Assembly: GCA_010093515.1 (NCBI GenBank)
Contig: MU001680.1
Span: forward strand, 474,440 to 538,439
Direction: 5' to 3'
DNA: 64,000 nt
Source: Lineolata rhizophorae
Lineage: Eukaryota; Ascomycota; Dothideomycetes; Lineolatales; Lineolataceae
Both the position numbers and the translations under genes were made by a program. The notes below the pieces were generated by a model. It saw only the letters and a list, made by a program, of their open reading frames with translations. It ran no database searches and was not told the DNA's origin. Positions 1 through 10,596 of the stretch are shown here, piece after piece (the stretch's first letter is position 1; the number at the start of each line of letters is the position of its first letter).

Positions 1-1417
1 ATAGGATGATGGTGTTGAGTGGGTCATACCCTGAGGGCGGGTCATACCCTGATAGGAACGGTTAACGAACTCCAGTATTTAACAAAAATAGGGATTCTTG
101 TACTACTAGGGAATGCTTGGACATCGAGGACAATTCCAGAGCTCTGTCCCATAGACGACATTCTATCTTGCATCCGCGAGGATGCATACTACTTAAGCTA
201 ACATAGTATTTAACGTGCAATGTCTTGTTCTTGATGCTCTATCATATACCACGACGCTCATTATATCAAACAATTCCTGCCAGTCGTGCTCACCTCTGCG
301 TTGAATTTAATCTACCTTCGTGATTTCTAGCTGCTATTATTCTAAATTAGCTATTACTTTTGGTACATTATTTTATGGTTCATTTAAATGCCTATTACTA
401 ACTTCAAGTTCTTCTTTCAAAAAGAACCATGACAAACTGATCATGCACTTGCATATTTATTAAGTTGCAACTGTAACTTCTAGATCCTATTTAGTAACGC
501 GGCATTCATTTTATACATATTAACTTATGTACAGGTTAACATCTCAAAATCGTTCACAGGCTATCACTGCCGGGAAATGTTCAACTAGTATATATCGGCA
601 CGAATCTATAACTGGCTTCGAATATGAAGTTGCGATCCCAGGTAGCTTGCAAAACATTTTGAAATAATAGACTGCAGTCTGACGGCAAAAATCATTCCTT
701 GAGGACATGTTTACATGTTACACTACTAAATGGATATAAGTATGCATGAAGACAGTAATTAAAGTAAGCTGCGGCGTTAGCGGCGAAGGTTTACTATCAG
801 CTGGTAACTCTGTGCCTCGGGTCGATTCCGAACTACGCCATCAAAGTAGTTTAGACACTTTATATTGCAATGCAATCAAGAAATCCGAACAGAGTTTACA
901 GTAATCATGATACAATTATGCAATCGACAGGATATAGAGTACACGTGGGCTGGCTGATGTGCCCAACGTTGTCCTGTGCTACGTCGCCGTAACTCCGACG
1001 CTATACAAAAAGTCTAGTCTACAGGAGCGTTCCAAAGCCACAAGATACAAAACAAGTTACAGGATAATACTCTAAAGTTGGCACAGGGGAAACAGGAAAA
1101 AGAATATTTACATAACTTTTATACAGGCGGGAAGAATGTGAAAAAGAAGAAACTTACAGGTGCACTATTCAGACAAGTTTCGCCCCTTTTTTTTGTGGAG
1201 GGTTTTCGTTCTTTGTAATTTTTTTGGGGGATTTTTGGCTTTTGTCTTTAGTGCACGGTAAGTATGCCCAAAATGAAACTCAAAAAGAAGCAAAAGGAAC
1301 CAAGTGAACTTCCTCAGAGTAGAAAAGTACCAGGAGAAACTGAACCAATCAGGCCGATGGTGATACTCGGACTTCGTGTGCTGTCCGTGGCCGAATGCGA
1401 ACCGGCAGAGCCGGCCG
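1..1417. other. AT-rich gene-free left flank
   Basis: No convincing coding frame; the open frames here are short and mostly start with non-ATG codons. A direct repeat of the 14-mer GGGTCATACCCTGA lies at about 21-55, each copy containing the small palindrome GGGTcatACCC. A tRNA-like relic may lie near 771-840. From about 1100 on this is 3' flank of the minus-strand gene ending at 1418. Confidence 0.6.
771..840 (+). tRNA. tRNA-like relic (tentative, not a functional tRNA)
   Basis: A T-arm-like CGG GTCGATT CCG sits just before ACTACGCCA, and GGCGT near 774 can pair with ACGCC at the 3' end. AGCTGGTAA resembles a D-loop. The proposed anticodon arm is missing and two acceptor pairs do not form, so this would be a degraded or deleted tRNA at most. 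Confidence 0.15.
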
Positions 1418-2655
1418 TCAATTATCAAAATCGCCGGGCTGGAGGCCCGGGATGATGCCGCCATCGCCGGTCGAGGTCTCGCCATCGTTTCGTTGCGCCG
1501 ATTGCTCGAGTACGGGGCTCTCCGGCGCAGAAAGCCTCTCCAAGGCACGGCGGCTCCGAGCGTTTTCTGTATTCATACCATTGTATTAACGCAATTATGT
1601 TCCATGAAACTCCTAGCCTTTGTAGAGACTCATATGCCCGCCTTGTGATGTGACTTACCAATTCTCATCTCCCGCAGCATGTCTTCAATCGCCAGAGCCT
1701 CGGCGATCGGACTCATCGTCGTAGGCTGGCCGGGAAAAAAGACGGCCTGAGCGACCGTGGCGGCACGACGACGATTGAAGCCCTCCATGGGTAGGAAGGG
1801 AGGCGGAACGTCGGACAAGGCCTCTGACTCGTTATCCGAGTGCTGCTGGGCCGCCGTGTGCTCTTGGTGCTGCTGGTGACGGAACAAGAGGAGCGCCTCG
1901 ACGCGGCTCATGGTGCATCGACGCTGGCGGCGGAGGGGCGAGTGCTCTTGCGGAATGGCGGAATCAGACTCCGCGAAGTTGTCCGAGGCGGCGGAGGGCG
2001 AGCGGGCAGGAGGGTGGTCGCTCTCGACGACAGACATAGGCGAGCTCAGCGGAGGATACATGCCGACACGAGCACGAGGGATCCAGATGGGCGGAGTCGG
2101 CCCAGGCAGCGGACTCTCTCTCTCGGGGTCATGGCCGACAGTTGGAACCTCTGCGGTACTATCAGCCGCGTGAGACTCCGTCGCGGCACTCTGTACGCCT
2201 TGGGGCTGCGATGATGGTCCCGCAGGCTCTTGGCCCGCTTCGCAGTCGGTAATTGTGACAACCGGCGTAGGCGGATCGATGTGCATATCATCATTGTCTT
2301 CCTGATCCGCGTAGTAAGCTCGGTCTGTGGAACCAGTGCCTGGAGTCCGCGATGCAGGCGAGACTTGAGCACTACCGCAGCGAGGTAGCAGCCGCAGGTT
2401 CAAAGGCGACGGGCGTTGACGGCGCGACGTCGGAACAAGAAGAAAATTGGAGCTCTGGGCTTCGGGGCCAACGGGCCGATCACACCTTGTCTCTTCGCCA
2501 TAGCGGCGGCGACGAGCCTCTTCACGCTCGTAGGGAATGCCGCTGGGGTAATGAAGCAGCATTAGACGAACCGCCACCTCGTTGTCAGAGAGGTCCTCGT
2601 TGAGGAGAATGTCCGTCTCCTCAGGATTAGGAACGAAGAAGTTTAGGAAGGGCAT
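1418..2655 (-). CDS. Unknown Ser/Pro/Arg-rich protein, two exons
   Basis: I do not recognise this family. Exon 1 is 2655..1659 and exon 2 is 1566..1418, giving 381 residues. The start is the first ATG in a good context (GGCAAAATG). The donor is a perfect GTAAGT at 1658 and the acceptor is ACAG ending at 1567. Splicing keeps the frame open (residue G/E at the join) and ends at TGA 1420..1418, whereas unspliced reading stops 10 residues after the donor. The N-terminus (MPFLNFFVPNPEE) and first ~60 residues look folded. The middle is Ser/Pro/Arg-rich and probably disordered. The C-terminal part again looks helical (EDMLREMRI, RRALERL). No signal peptide or membrane span is seen. It might be a regulatory or scaffold protein, but nothing in the sequence decides this. 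Confidence 0.65.
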
Positions 2656-3543
2656 TTTGCCACCTGCCAGTGGAGCTTGCGGCCCAACGCGTTGACGCGT
2701 CTGTTCACGGCGCAGCGATAGAGACGAGGGAGCTGTGAGGCGAGAGGTTCTGGATCAACAAGAAGCAGTGGATGAAGTCCCTAGAAGGTGGTGTGCAAGT
2801 GCAAAGGAGGGATGGAAAGAAGCGTGGGCTAGAACGCGTGTTTGAAGTTGTGGTTGGAGGAAAAGTCGATGTGGAGAGGCATGTGTGGGAGTTTTCTGCA
2901 CGACGCGGGCAGACACCACCACAATGACGGGAACCAAGATGACGGCCCGCGGGGCAACAGTGAACGCCAAGGCACCAATGAGAGCGGCCCCGTCCCCTTG
3001 GGACAGCATCCACGTGGAAAAGCCAATAGGCCCGACGGAACGGGCTAGCACTGGAGCCTGGTTGCTAGGTCTGGCCGTCTAGATATTAGAGACGACAACA
3101 GAATTGAGCAGCTTGGTAACAGCTAGTGAAAGAGCAGATGGCATCATATAACAGATGCAGCTCGTTCCAGCAGCAAGAGACATTGCCCATGGAATTTTAC
3201 ATGAGGGAGTGGAAAAAACGAGCATGTCGGCTAGGTACCAGAGCTGGGGGGGTGGGGGGGTTTAGCACGGCCACACTCTGCCTACAGCGCGGCAGCCTTA
3301 CTCCCCCTACATGACCTGTGGCTGTCGTACATGTGGTACCTGCATTGTTTGACTCGGCCAATCACCATTAGCAGTGCCCACTTGCCTAACGCAAAAAGGA
3401 AACTTGCCGCCTAGAAGAAGCTCGACGCACACATCGCCGTGGTGCGATCAGTTGTCCTCCTCTATGCCCTAACGCCACCCAGTAACGCCTAGACTGATGC
3501 TCGCCATCGCGCTATTACCACGCCCACACCTACTACAGGCCGT
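2656..3543. other. Intergenic: promoter side of 1418-2655 gene, 3' side of Lro1
   Basis: The two flanking genes are both on the minus strand, so this holds the upstream region of the 2655 start and the 3' flank of Lro1. A minus-strand frame around 2755-3051 would encode a hydrophobic stretch (VAPRAVILVPVIVVVSARVV), but it starts with GTG and has no splice support, so I do not call it. A G-run lies near 3246-3260. Confidence 0.5.
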
Positions 3544-5789
3544 TCACTCATCGTCCCAAACCTGGACCTTCTCGGCGTACTCGAGAATATTGGAGTGTAT
3601 CGACTCCGGAACGAGATTGCCCTTCCCACCAGCGACGCGCAAGATCAGATCGTTTAGGGAGGACCGGCCGAGAATGTCCACGTGATCGCCTGCAGTTATG
3701 TCAAAGGTCTCACGCATGCAGAGGAAGTGTGTGTCAGGCTGCCTACCAGTGTTGGGACCCCCACGGGGCGAAAACCTGTCTGGCTCGTGCGGCATCTCGT
3801 ACACCTTGATCGGTATGCCTGCAGGGTTATAGCGCTTAATCTTCCAGCCTTTCGAACACATGTAGCCTGCACTAAGCAGATTTACAGTCCCGTCGCCCTC
3901 GCCCATTACCACTCCGTGGTCTGCCTTGCCGTTAGTGTAGGTCGTGTCGATAGTCACATTGAGAGCCGAGAGAGGGTCCCGGTCCTCGCGATAATAGTAC
4001 GCCCGCTCGGTCGGCTTCCCGACGCCGTAGAAACAGTAAATCTTCAGGTTCGGAGCCAGCGGCAGTCTGGTCTCCAGAGGGTTGATCCATTTGCGAGGAA
4101 TCATCTGGTTGTCCTCCACCTCGTTGCGGGTCCGTGCAACTCCGTGCGAATAATTGCTCTTGACCATCTCTCGGTACCAAGGCTGAGCCTGGTCCATGAG
4201 AAAGTCCAGTGACTCATTCACCGTCAAGTTCTCCGGCGTCGACGATAAATTGCGCTTGTTGAAATTGAGGAACATTCCATAGGAGCCGTTCTGCCCGGGT
4301 CTGTCATCTGGCGCCCAGGTTCTATTTCCCCAAACGGCGTCTCCTCCTATCGGAAGCATGCTGGAAATACCAGGCATAGCTCTGAAAATCTCCGCTCGCT
4401 CTGAGCGACTGAGGAACTTCTCGAGGCCGTACACAGCGAAGGAATTCAATTGCGCTGTGTCCTTCATTTCACCGGACAGAACTGCGGGCAAGCCCTTCAG
4501 CGCTCCAAGCATACAACCACTGATGTTAATCCAGGAATCAACATGAGTGTCCACCCATACTGGTCCGCCACCGCCATAGCCTTCGGCTTCTACCCAATGA
4601 AAGAAGTAGTAGAGCACCTGCGATCCCATACTGTGGGAAAGGAGAACCACCTTTCTACCACTTAAACGGTGTGCTAGTTCGATATGCTCTTTTAGTCTGG
4701 AAAAGTAGTGGTCTCTAACCTCGTAATTAGAGTAGGACAGCCGCCAGTCATATGCCGCAGTAAATGAGTTTGTTGGGTCGTAACCAATCGTGGCAAGGTT
4801 CTCGAGGATCTTGTTCCAGATCCAGTAACCCGTGATGAAAAAATCGGTAGCGTCAAAACCTTGAGCGGCGCGCAGCTTGATGCCAGGGGGGTCGAGACCG
4901 GTCACTTTGTCAACCATAATATGCTTTTTCCACAACGCTTTATCTAGCACGAGGGCGCGCATCATGCTCCAACTTCCCCATAGCCGTTTTCTGAAATACT
5001 GTCGGGAGTCCTGTTCGGTGCCCCAGCTTTCTAAGCCCGTTGAGATAACGCCGGGAACCATGATAACGGGGTGCGTCGCCTCGACACCTTGTGATCGCGC
5101 ATGGAGTCCCACTGCGAAGGAATCGTAGTTCACCGCGTCGCGTTCGTGTTTCTAATCATTTGTAAGTATCCCTAGCCTTACGCGAATTGTCGACTTAGTT
5201 GCACGCGGGCACGGCAGATGATTGGAATCACTCTAGCGAAAGCTGATCGAGAAATAAAAGAAAGGTCGCTTTCCCATCTTCTAGATAAAATACGGACAAG
5301 GACAAGGACGCCATGCGCGCCTTGAGGGCATAATCGCAAACGACAAGAAGAATACCAGTGGCACAAACTGACAAATAGAAGCCCGCTCCATACCTGTAAG
5401 TCCTGCGCGTCCTTGACCAGCCCCGCCGGCAGCACGTCCAGGATGGAGTCCAGGTTCATCTCCGACAGGCTCGTCAGGTCCGGCACGTACTCGGAGTTGC
5501 CGGCGAAGAAGGCGGCCACTGCGAGCCCAAACAAGCCGCCGAGGCCGAAGATCCACACGCTGCGCCGCTTGCTCCCCTTGCCTCCTTTGCCCTTCTTGCC
5601 CAGTTCGCCCAGCTTGTCCAGCTTCGACTTGCTCACCACCTTGAAGCCCTCGCCGGCCTGCTCCTGGGCGCGCCGCGCCGCAGGCGGCAGTGGCGATGAC
5701 TCCCGTGACGAATCGTCTCGCGACGAGTCATCTGGCGATGGGGATGCGGCGCGCGGGTCGCCGGCCAGGCGCCGGCGGAGCGCGGACAT
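3544..5789 (-). CDS. lro1: Phospholipid:diacylglycerol acyltransferase (Lro1/PDAT)
   Basis: This is an LCAT-superfamily enzyme that moves an acyl chain from the sn-2 position of a phospholipid to diacylglycerol, making triacylglycerol at the ER/lipid droplet. Exon 1 is 5789..5394 and exon 2 is 5151..3544, giving 667 residues, the usual size for fungal Lro1. The start is the first in-frame ATG (MSALRRRLAGD). A basic cytosolic segment (KRRSVWIF) precedes one membrane span (GLGGLFGLAVAAFFAG) at about residues 98-117. The luminal catalytic part has the serine elbow LLSHSMGSQ, the Asp motif GEGDGTVNLLS and the His motif AGDHVDILGR, so the triad looks complete. The oxyanion-lid region VPGVISTGLESW is also present. 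Donor GTATGG at 5393 and acceptor TTAG at 5152 give ...DAQDLQ/KHERDAVNY. Identity is essentially certain; the exact acceptor is inferred. Confidence 0.95.
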
Positions 5790-6028
5790 AGCACGGGGGC
5801 GGGTGTGCGTGCCGGTAGGCGGAGCGGAATGGGAGGCTGGTGCGGCACGGTAAAGGAGGATGGGCCCCGGCAAAGACAGGTCTCAGAAGGGGACGGACGG
5901 CGGGCACGATCTTTTATGTATCTGGGTGAAAGCTTGAAAAGAGACCGACGGCTCCGAGCTAGTGAGGAGCGAAGGCGCAGCAAAAGGGACGGCTGAGCGC
6001 TCGTCGTCGCCCGCTGCCTTCCCAGTGG
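5790..6028. promoter_or_regulatory. Upstream region of Lro1
   Basis: This GC-rich stretch lies immediately upstream of the Lro1 ATG. An open frame continues upstream on the minus strand but only from a TTG codon. I see no strong TATA element. No gene is called here. Confidence 0.35.
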
Positions 6029-8776
6029 TCACCAGCGCCTCCCCTGTCCGGGTCGCCCGGAGAGCGTTGCAACGTCAACAGCACGCATATCTCTTGGCTC
6101 GGATCTTGCGCCACGTCGCCTGCGCCACATCGTGGCTGGTGCGGCACATTCTAACCCCCGTACTCCGTAGCGTGGGAGCAGACTCGCAAGGGCCATACGC
6201 AGAATTAGACGATCGTCCACTCCTTCCCACGACCCTTTGTCGTGGTTACCATAAACGGCGGCAATAGCACGTGAGTTCGGGGCCACGTAATGCCGGCCCC
6301 GATTTCGCTCCGTGCAGCAACCCTTACTCTGCAACCTCATCAATACACTCAGTTTGATACCGTGCACTCTGTGACGCTCGACACCCTTCCCGGCCACCTC
6401 CAACTGGGCTCTCGCATTACCCTCTTGGCCGTCGTCACGGGACGCCGTCGGTTCACCTAATGCCGAGCCATTTACAGGAATACAAGGTTGATGAAATGCG
6501 AGAATCAATAACAAAGTTGGGGGCGTGGCTTGACAAGAATGGGGATATTCGGTCCAGAATTTTCGTCTTTTGATAAATCCATTAGCAAGGATATAGGGCA
6601 AAGCATTGGTGAATTCTGGGCAAAAACGGTCACTGTATTCAACAGCTTCATAAATACGCTTGGAAGTCAGACCCCCCGCATTCTTAAGGCGTTGCGAGAC
6701 CTCGTCCTGGCGGAGGATGGATAACAACGATTTACGCGGACAACTACTCATCCCCATTCGCATTTTAAATGGACAGTCTCCGTATATCATGGAAAGACCT
6801 AATGCCGCTACGTTACCAGGACCGGGCTTTTATTTTGTCCATGGCAAAACGGCATATATTAACGAAGACATTGAGTTCCTTATTCTGCAGGAGAGAATAC
6901 CTTTGGCAAATAATGCCCTTGATAACCTAGACTGCTACGGACGAACAGAGTGTACATTCTCGAAACTAATGACAAAATTTATGCATCGTTCTGACTAGCT
7001 CTGTCCACCAGCCCTTAGATAAATCGCCTTGTCAAGGTTGATTTACAAGGGGCTTCACTCGACGAGGGGAAATTCGCCTAGTTGGCTGTCGTAGAAGTGT
7101 CTAGATGCTATCGGGCATTCGCTGAAAGAGCTGAAATCATCCAGTTGAATGCCAATATAAGACACAAGGTCGGGGATATCGTTGAACGAATTGAGATCCG
7201 TAAGTTGGTTGTCGAATAGTCGAGATGCACGAGACTCGTCGCTAATGACATTGTAGAGCACACTTTCCTCGGATGCTGCTTGGGGCTCGTTTGTTCCTGC
7301 CGACCGAGCTACATCTTCTACCAGATATTTCAGATCTGATGCGCTGTTCTAGGCTCCCGATCCAGGCACACTCATCAACAATTGTATCTTATCACGGAGG
7401 AAGCTGTTCCGGAGCTAATTGCGGGAGTGCGGACTCCGTCCCAAGACCCAACCTCGTCAACTTCAGAGTCGTCTTCTGGTGCTGATTCAGTTCCAGTTTG
7501 CATCCCGCCAGCCCTTCTGCGCACTCTTCGACATTCCTGGTCTTGGTCTAACTGCCGTTCGTTTGGCCGATCGGGCATAGACGTGAAAATCTCCACCATA
7601 ATCCGATCTTGACTTGCTACGGACTATCTACCCGTCCTGGTATCGTTATCAACGGTAGATCAGGCTTCCGAAGTATTCGCCGGAGTTGTTAGCAGCTTCT
7701 AGATTACTTGAGATGACACGTAGCGGCTCGAATTCCGGCCTACAAGATTGTTAGCAAACTATGTTGACTTTTCCTTGCTATAGTTGAAACCTCCTCGTTC
7801 GTCGAATTTTTCGGTCCGAACAAGGCAGATGAAATCATCCATCAGGTTGTTCACCGATGGAGTCAGTTCTACCCATCTCTTGTACTGCTTCCACTCTTTA
7901 AGCCACTCGATAAGCTTCGCAACCTTGGCGGGTGGTAACAGCTTTTCAACCTTACTTTGATTGTAAATTTTCACTCACTTATTGGTTTGAAATCAATCTG
8001 CGCTTCCCGAAACTCGAAATCCCCAAATCTTACCCGCGCCCCGGATTCAAAGCACTTCCACTACTAGATGAGTTCTCTTACCCTGATTCGGCTATCGCCG
8101 GATAGCTACTAAACTTTACTCTTATACCTCTGTCCATGTTCGAATGAAGCACAGCGCGTCGTTCTACGGTCTAACATTATACGATACATGGCCTAAAGGC
8201 TGTGCACGGAAGCTGATGATGTATGTTGTATTGGAAACAAAATGTTGGCCTCTAATGTCTACACAAATGTGAGCTCTGAGTTCGCTCATGGGGACACGTA
8301 ACGTAGAGGTTAATTAAGCATGATGTGAGAGGATGACTGACCGTTCGACTCGTATCCGGGAGGAAGGCGGTAGTGGCCCTTCTTAAGCGTGAGAGGGGCA
8401 CCATGATTAGGCCGAGATACTATAGCAATTGCCATTCCTAGGGGCCCGATTTCGGCTACTTTGAATTTAGGAATTGTTCTCGGGAGCGGCAGCGCTTAGG
8501 TTAAGGCGGAGTAGGGGTTCGGACCGGGGGTTGAGCTAGGGTGGATGCTTGGCAAGGAAGAAAAAGTGCACCAGAAAATAACGGCAGAATCCTGTAAATT
8601 CGGCCGTAGATTTCCCGGCACCCTGCGTTTGTAGGTCAAATTTTAGTGTGCTTCTCTGTTACATCTGCTTATCGCAGCGATTTAATATCTAAAAGTATCT
8701 ATCCCTGCTCACCGCAGCCCACTACAGCGGGGTATACACGCAGAAGACGCATTCCTTCAGACTAAACTGACTGAAT
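6029..8776. other. Gene-poor block with unrecognised coding-like relics
   Basis: There are three minus-strand open stretches: 6029-6790 (253 codons from a non-canonical start), 7055-7261 and 7759-7974. None has a recognisable domain or splice structure. The 7055-7261 piece carries two or three degenerate leucine-rich-like units (QLTDLNSFNDIPDL, IQLDDFSSFSE, QLGEF). Base composition drifts toward AT and TpA after about 7600, which suggests decay. 8000-8776 has nothing I can name; it is the 3' flank of the MFS transporter. Confidence 0.4.
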
Positions 8777-10596
8777 CTAGAACTTCAGCGGGGAGCCCTT
8801 CGCCCTCATGCGCTCGCCGAACTGGTGCAAGCAGATGAGGATTAGGAGCGCGAATCCTACGATTGCGGCCTGAATGCCAAACGAAGTCCCGAAGCCCTGC
8901 AACTCCCCCCAGGGGCTCTGGAAGTATCCGACGGCAAATCCGCCGATAGTGCGCGCGAAATTGAGCAGCCCTGCCACCTCGCCTGAGCCCGTAGGATAAG
9001 CATCTAGCGCGTATGCAGTGACGGCGACGGACGCAGTCATCACCCCGAAAACGTAAATGCCCCATCCCATTACTATAGCCGCCCAATGGAGGTGCTTCTC
9101 GAGCGCCTGCCCGACGATGATGAGACCCTGTTGACACGCAGTGTTAGAATTTTAAAAATTCGTCCTTGAAAAGCTAGGCTAGAGCCCGTGGCTTACCGGA
9201 ATCATGCAGACGGCACCAATATAATTCGTCACCAGACGTGCCTCGGGGATGAAGACGCCATCGTGCTTTTTCACGTATCTCCTAGCCACCCAGTCGTTGA
9301 AGAAATGACCGAAAAACTCTCCTAGGCTGACAGCGACAACCGGAGTAAAGTATACGAATCCGACTGCCTTGGCTCCGAATCCATAGCCGCCTTGCTCTTG
9401 AGGGACTTCAAACAGGAGTGAAGAGGTGATGTTGATCCCTAGATTGACGAACCATGTCAGCTAACCGCGTTTCAATACTAGTCTTGGACGAATTGGGGTA
9501 CTGACCGACAGCCCACATGAAGCTAAAACAATAGTAGCACATGGTCGGAATCATGACTGGCTTGAGAAAAACAATAAATAACCTGGCAACCGACCACCCA
9601 ATGGGACGGAAGTAGTTGTTGCGGACTTGAAAGCGCCAGATACCAACAAGCCTGGTGATTCTGTTGCCGCGGGCCGGCTGCTCTGCCATCGGGATATCAC
9701 GGCGATACCAACACTCGTCGGCGAAGAGGACGATGAGGACAAGATCGGCAATGCAAACGGCGAAGACGAGCCAGAAGACTGGACGCCAGTCGCCGGTTCC
9801 ATCGATGATGAAGTTGCCGAATAGCGGACCACAGTACGGCGAAAGTAGAAACATAGCGGCCCAAATACCAATCTTTCGTGCGTGCTCATGGAAGTAAAAC
9901 ATGTCCTTGATGTAGGAGAGCCCGAGCACTTGGCAGACGGTGAGTGTCAGGCCCATCATCGCTCGGAGGCCGTAGAAAGTGTCGAAGTCGTCCGTCACGG
10001 CGCAGCCGAGGGTGAAGAGGGAGCCGCTCACTTGAGTCCAGAACAGCACCGGACCTCTTCCCCAGGAGGCGAAAAGCGGAATCCAGAGAAGACCTCCGAT
10101 GCCACTAGATGCAGCTGTCAGTCGATCGCTCTATTGGGCAATGTTCCATCCGCCTTCGCGTTTACTTACAGCATGAGCACGTTCAAGTTACCAGCAAAGT
10201 TGACATGGTAGGGAGTCATGCCCCATTCTTGCGCCTGGGGCACAATGCAGGGAATACCAGCACCAGAGCCGAAATCACCGCAGAACGCTGCTAGACCGAC
10301 AATGAATAAGATCATGTGCTTCTTGAATGGCGACCAGTTCAGAGGGTCATTGGGATCATCTGAAGGTTGGGGCACGAGAACTGTCTGGAGGAGACGTAAG
10401 CCATTGCGAGTTTCGTGAAAGGCTGCTTTAGATGCCTTACATGACCGTCTTTAGCTAGGCGCAATGAAACGCCGCCCTTCTCGAGGTGTGCGGCTCCAAC
10501 GTCGAGCAGCACGGCATTGTTGCCCTCATCATAGCCCTCATGCCGAGGTGCGCTCTCGATCTGCGCCGATTCGGTTTGGTCCTTTGAGTCCACCAT
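8777..10596 (-). CDS. MFS transporter, DHA1-like, five exons
   Basis: This is a major facilitator superfamily exporter of the fungal drug/polyamine type. Exons are 10596..10441, 10384..10170, 10104..9506, 9438..9197 and 9127..8777, giving 520 residues. Splice joins recover family-typical segments: KDGH/TVLVPQPSDDPNDPLNW before the first membrane helix, NVLML/GIGGLLW, WAVG/INITSSLLF, and CMIP/GLIIVGQALEKHLHW. Cytosolic acidic/basic N-terminus is about 75 residues, followed by roughly 12 hydrophobic segments with a long central loop (about residues 285-330). Donors are GTAAGG, GTAAGT, GTCAGT and GTAAGC. The PQPSDDPxDPLNW motif is common in transporters related to polyamine or xenobiotic export; the real substrate cannot be read from sequence. 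No pathway genes flank it, so a cluster role is not supported. Confidence 0.92.

Noticed and set aside
2755-3051. Minus-strand 98-codon frame with a hydrophobic stretch.
   Set aside because: It starts with GTG, has no splice sites and no family resemblance; hydrophobic runs of this length arise easily by chance.
8335-8380. tRNA-like CCGTTCGACTCG.
   Set aside because: No pairing stems; chance match to the B-box.
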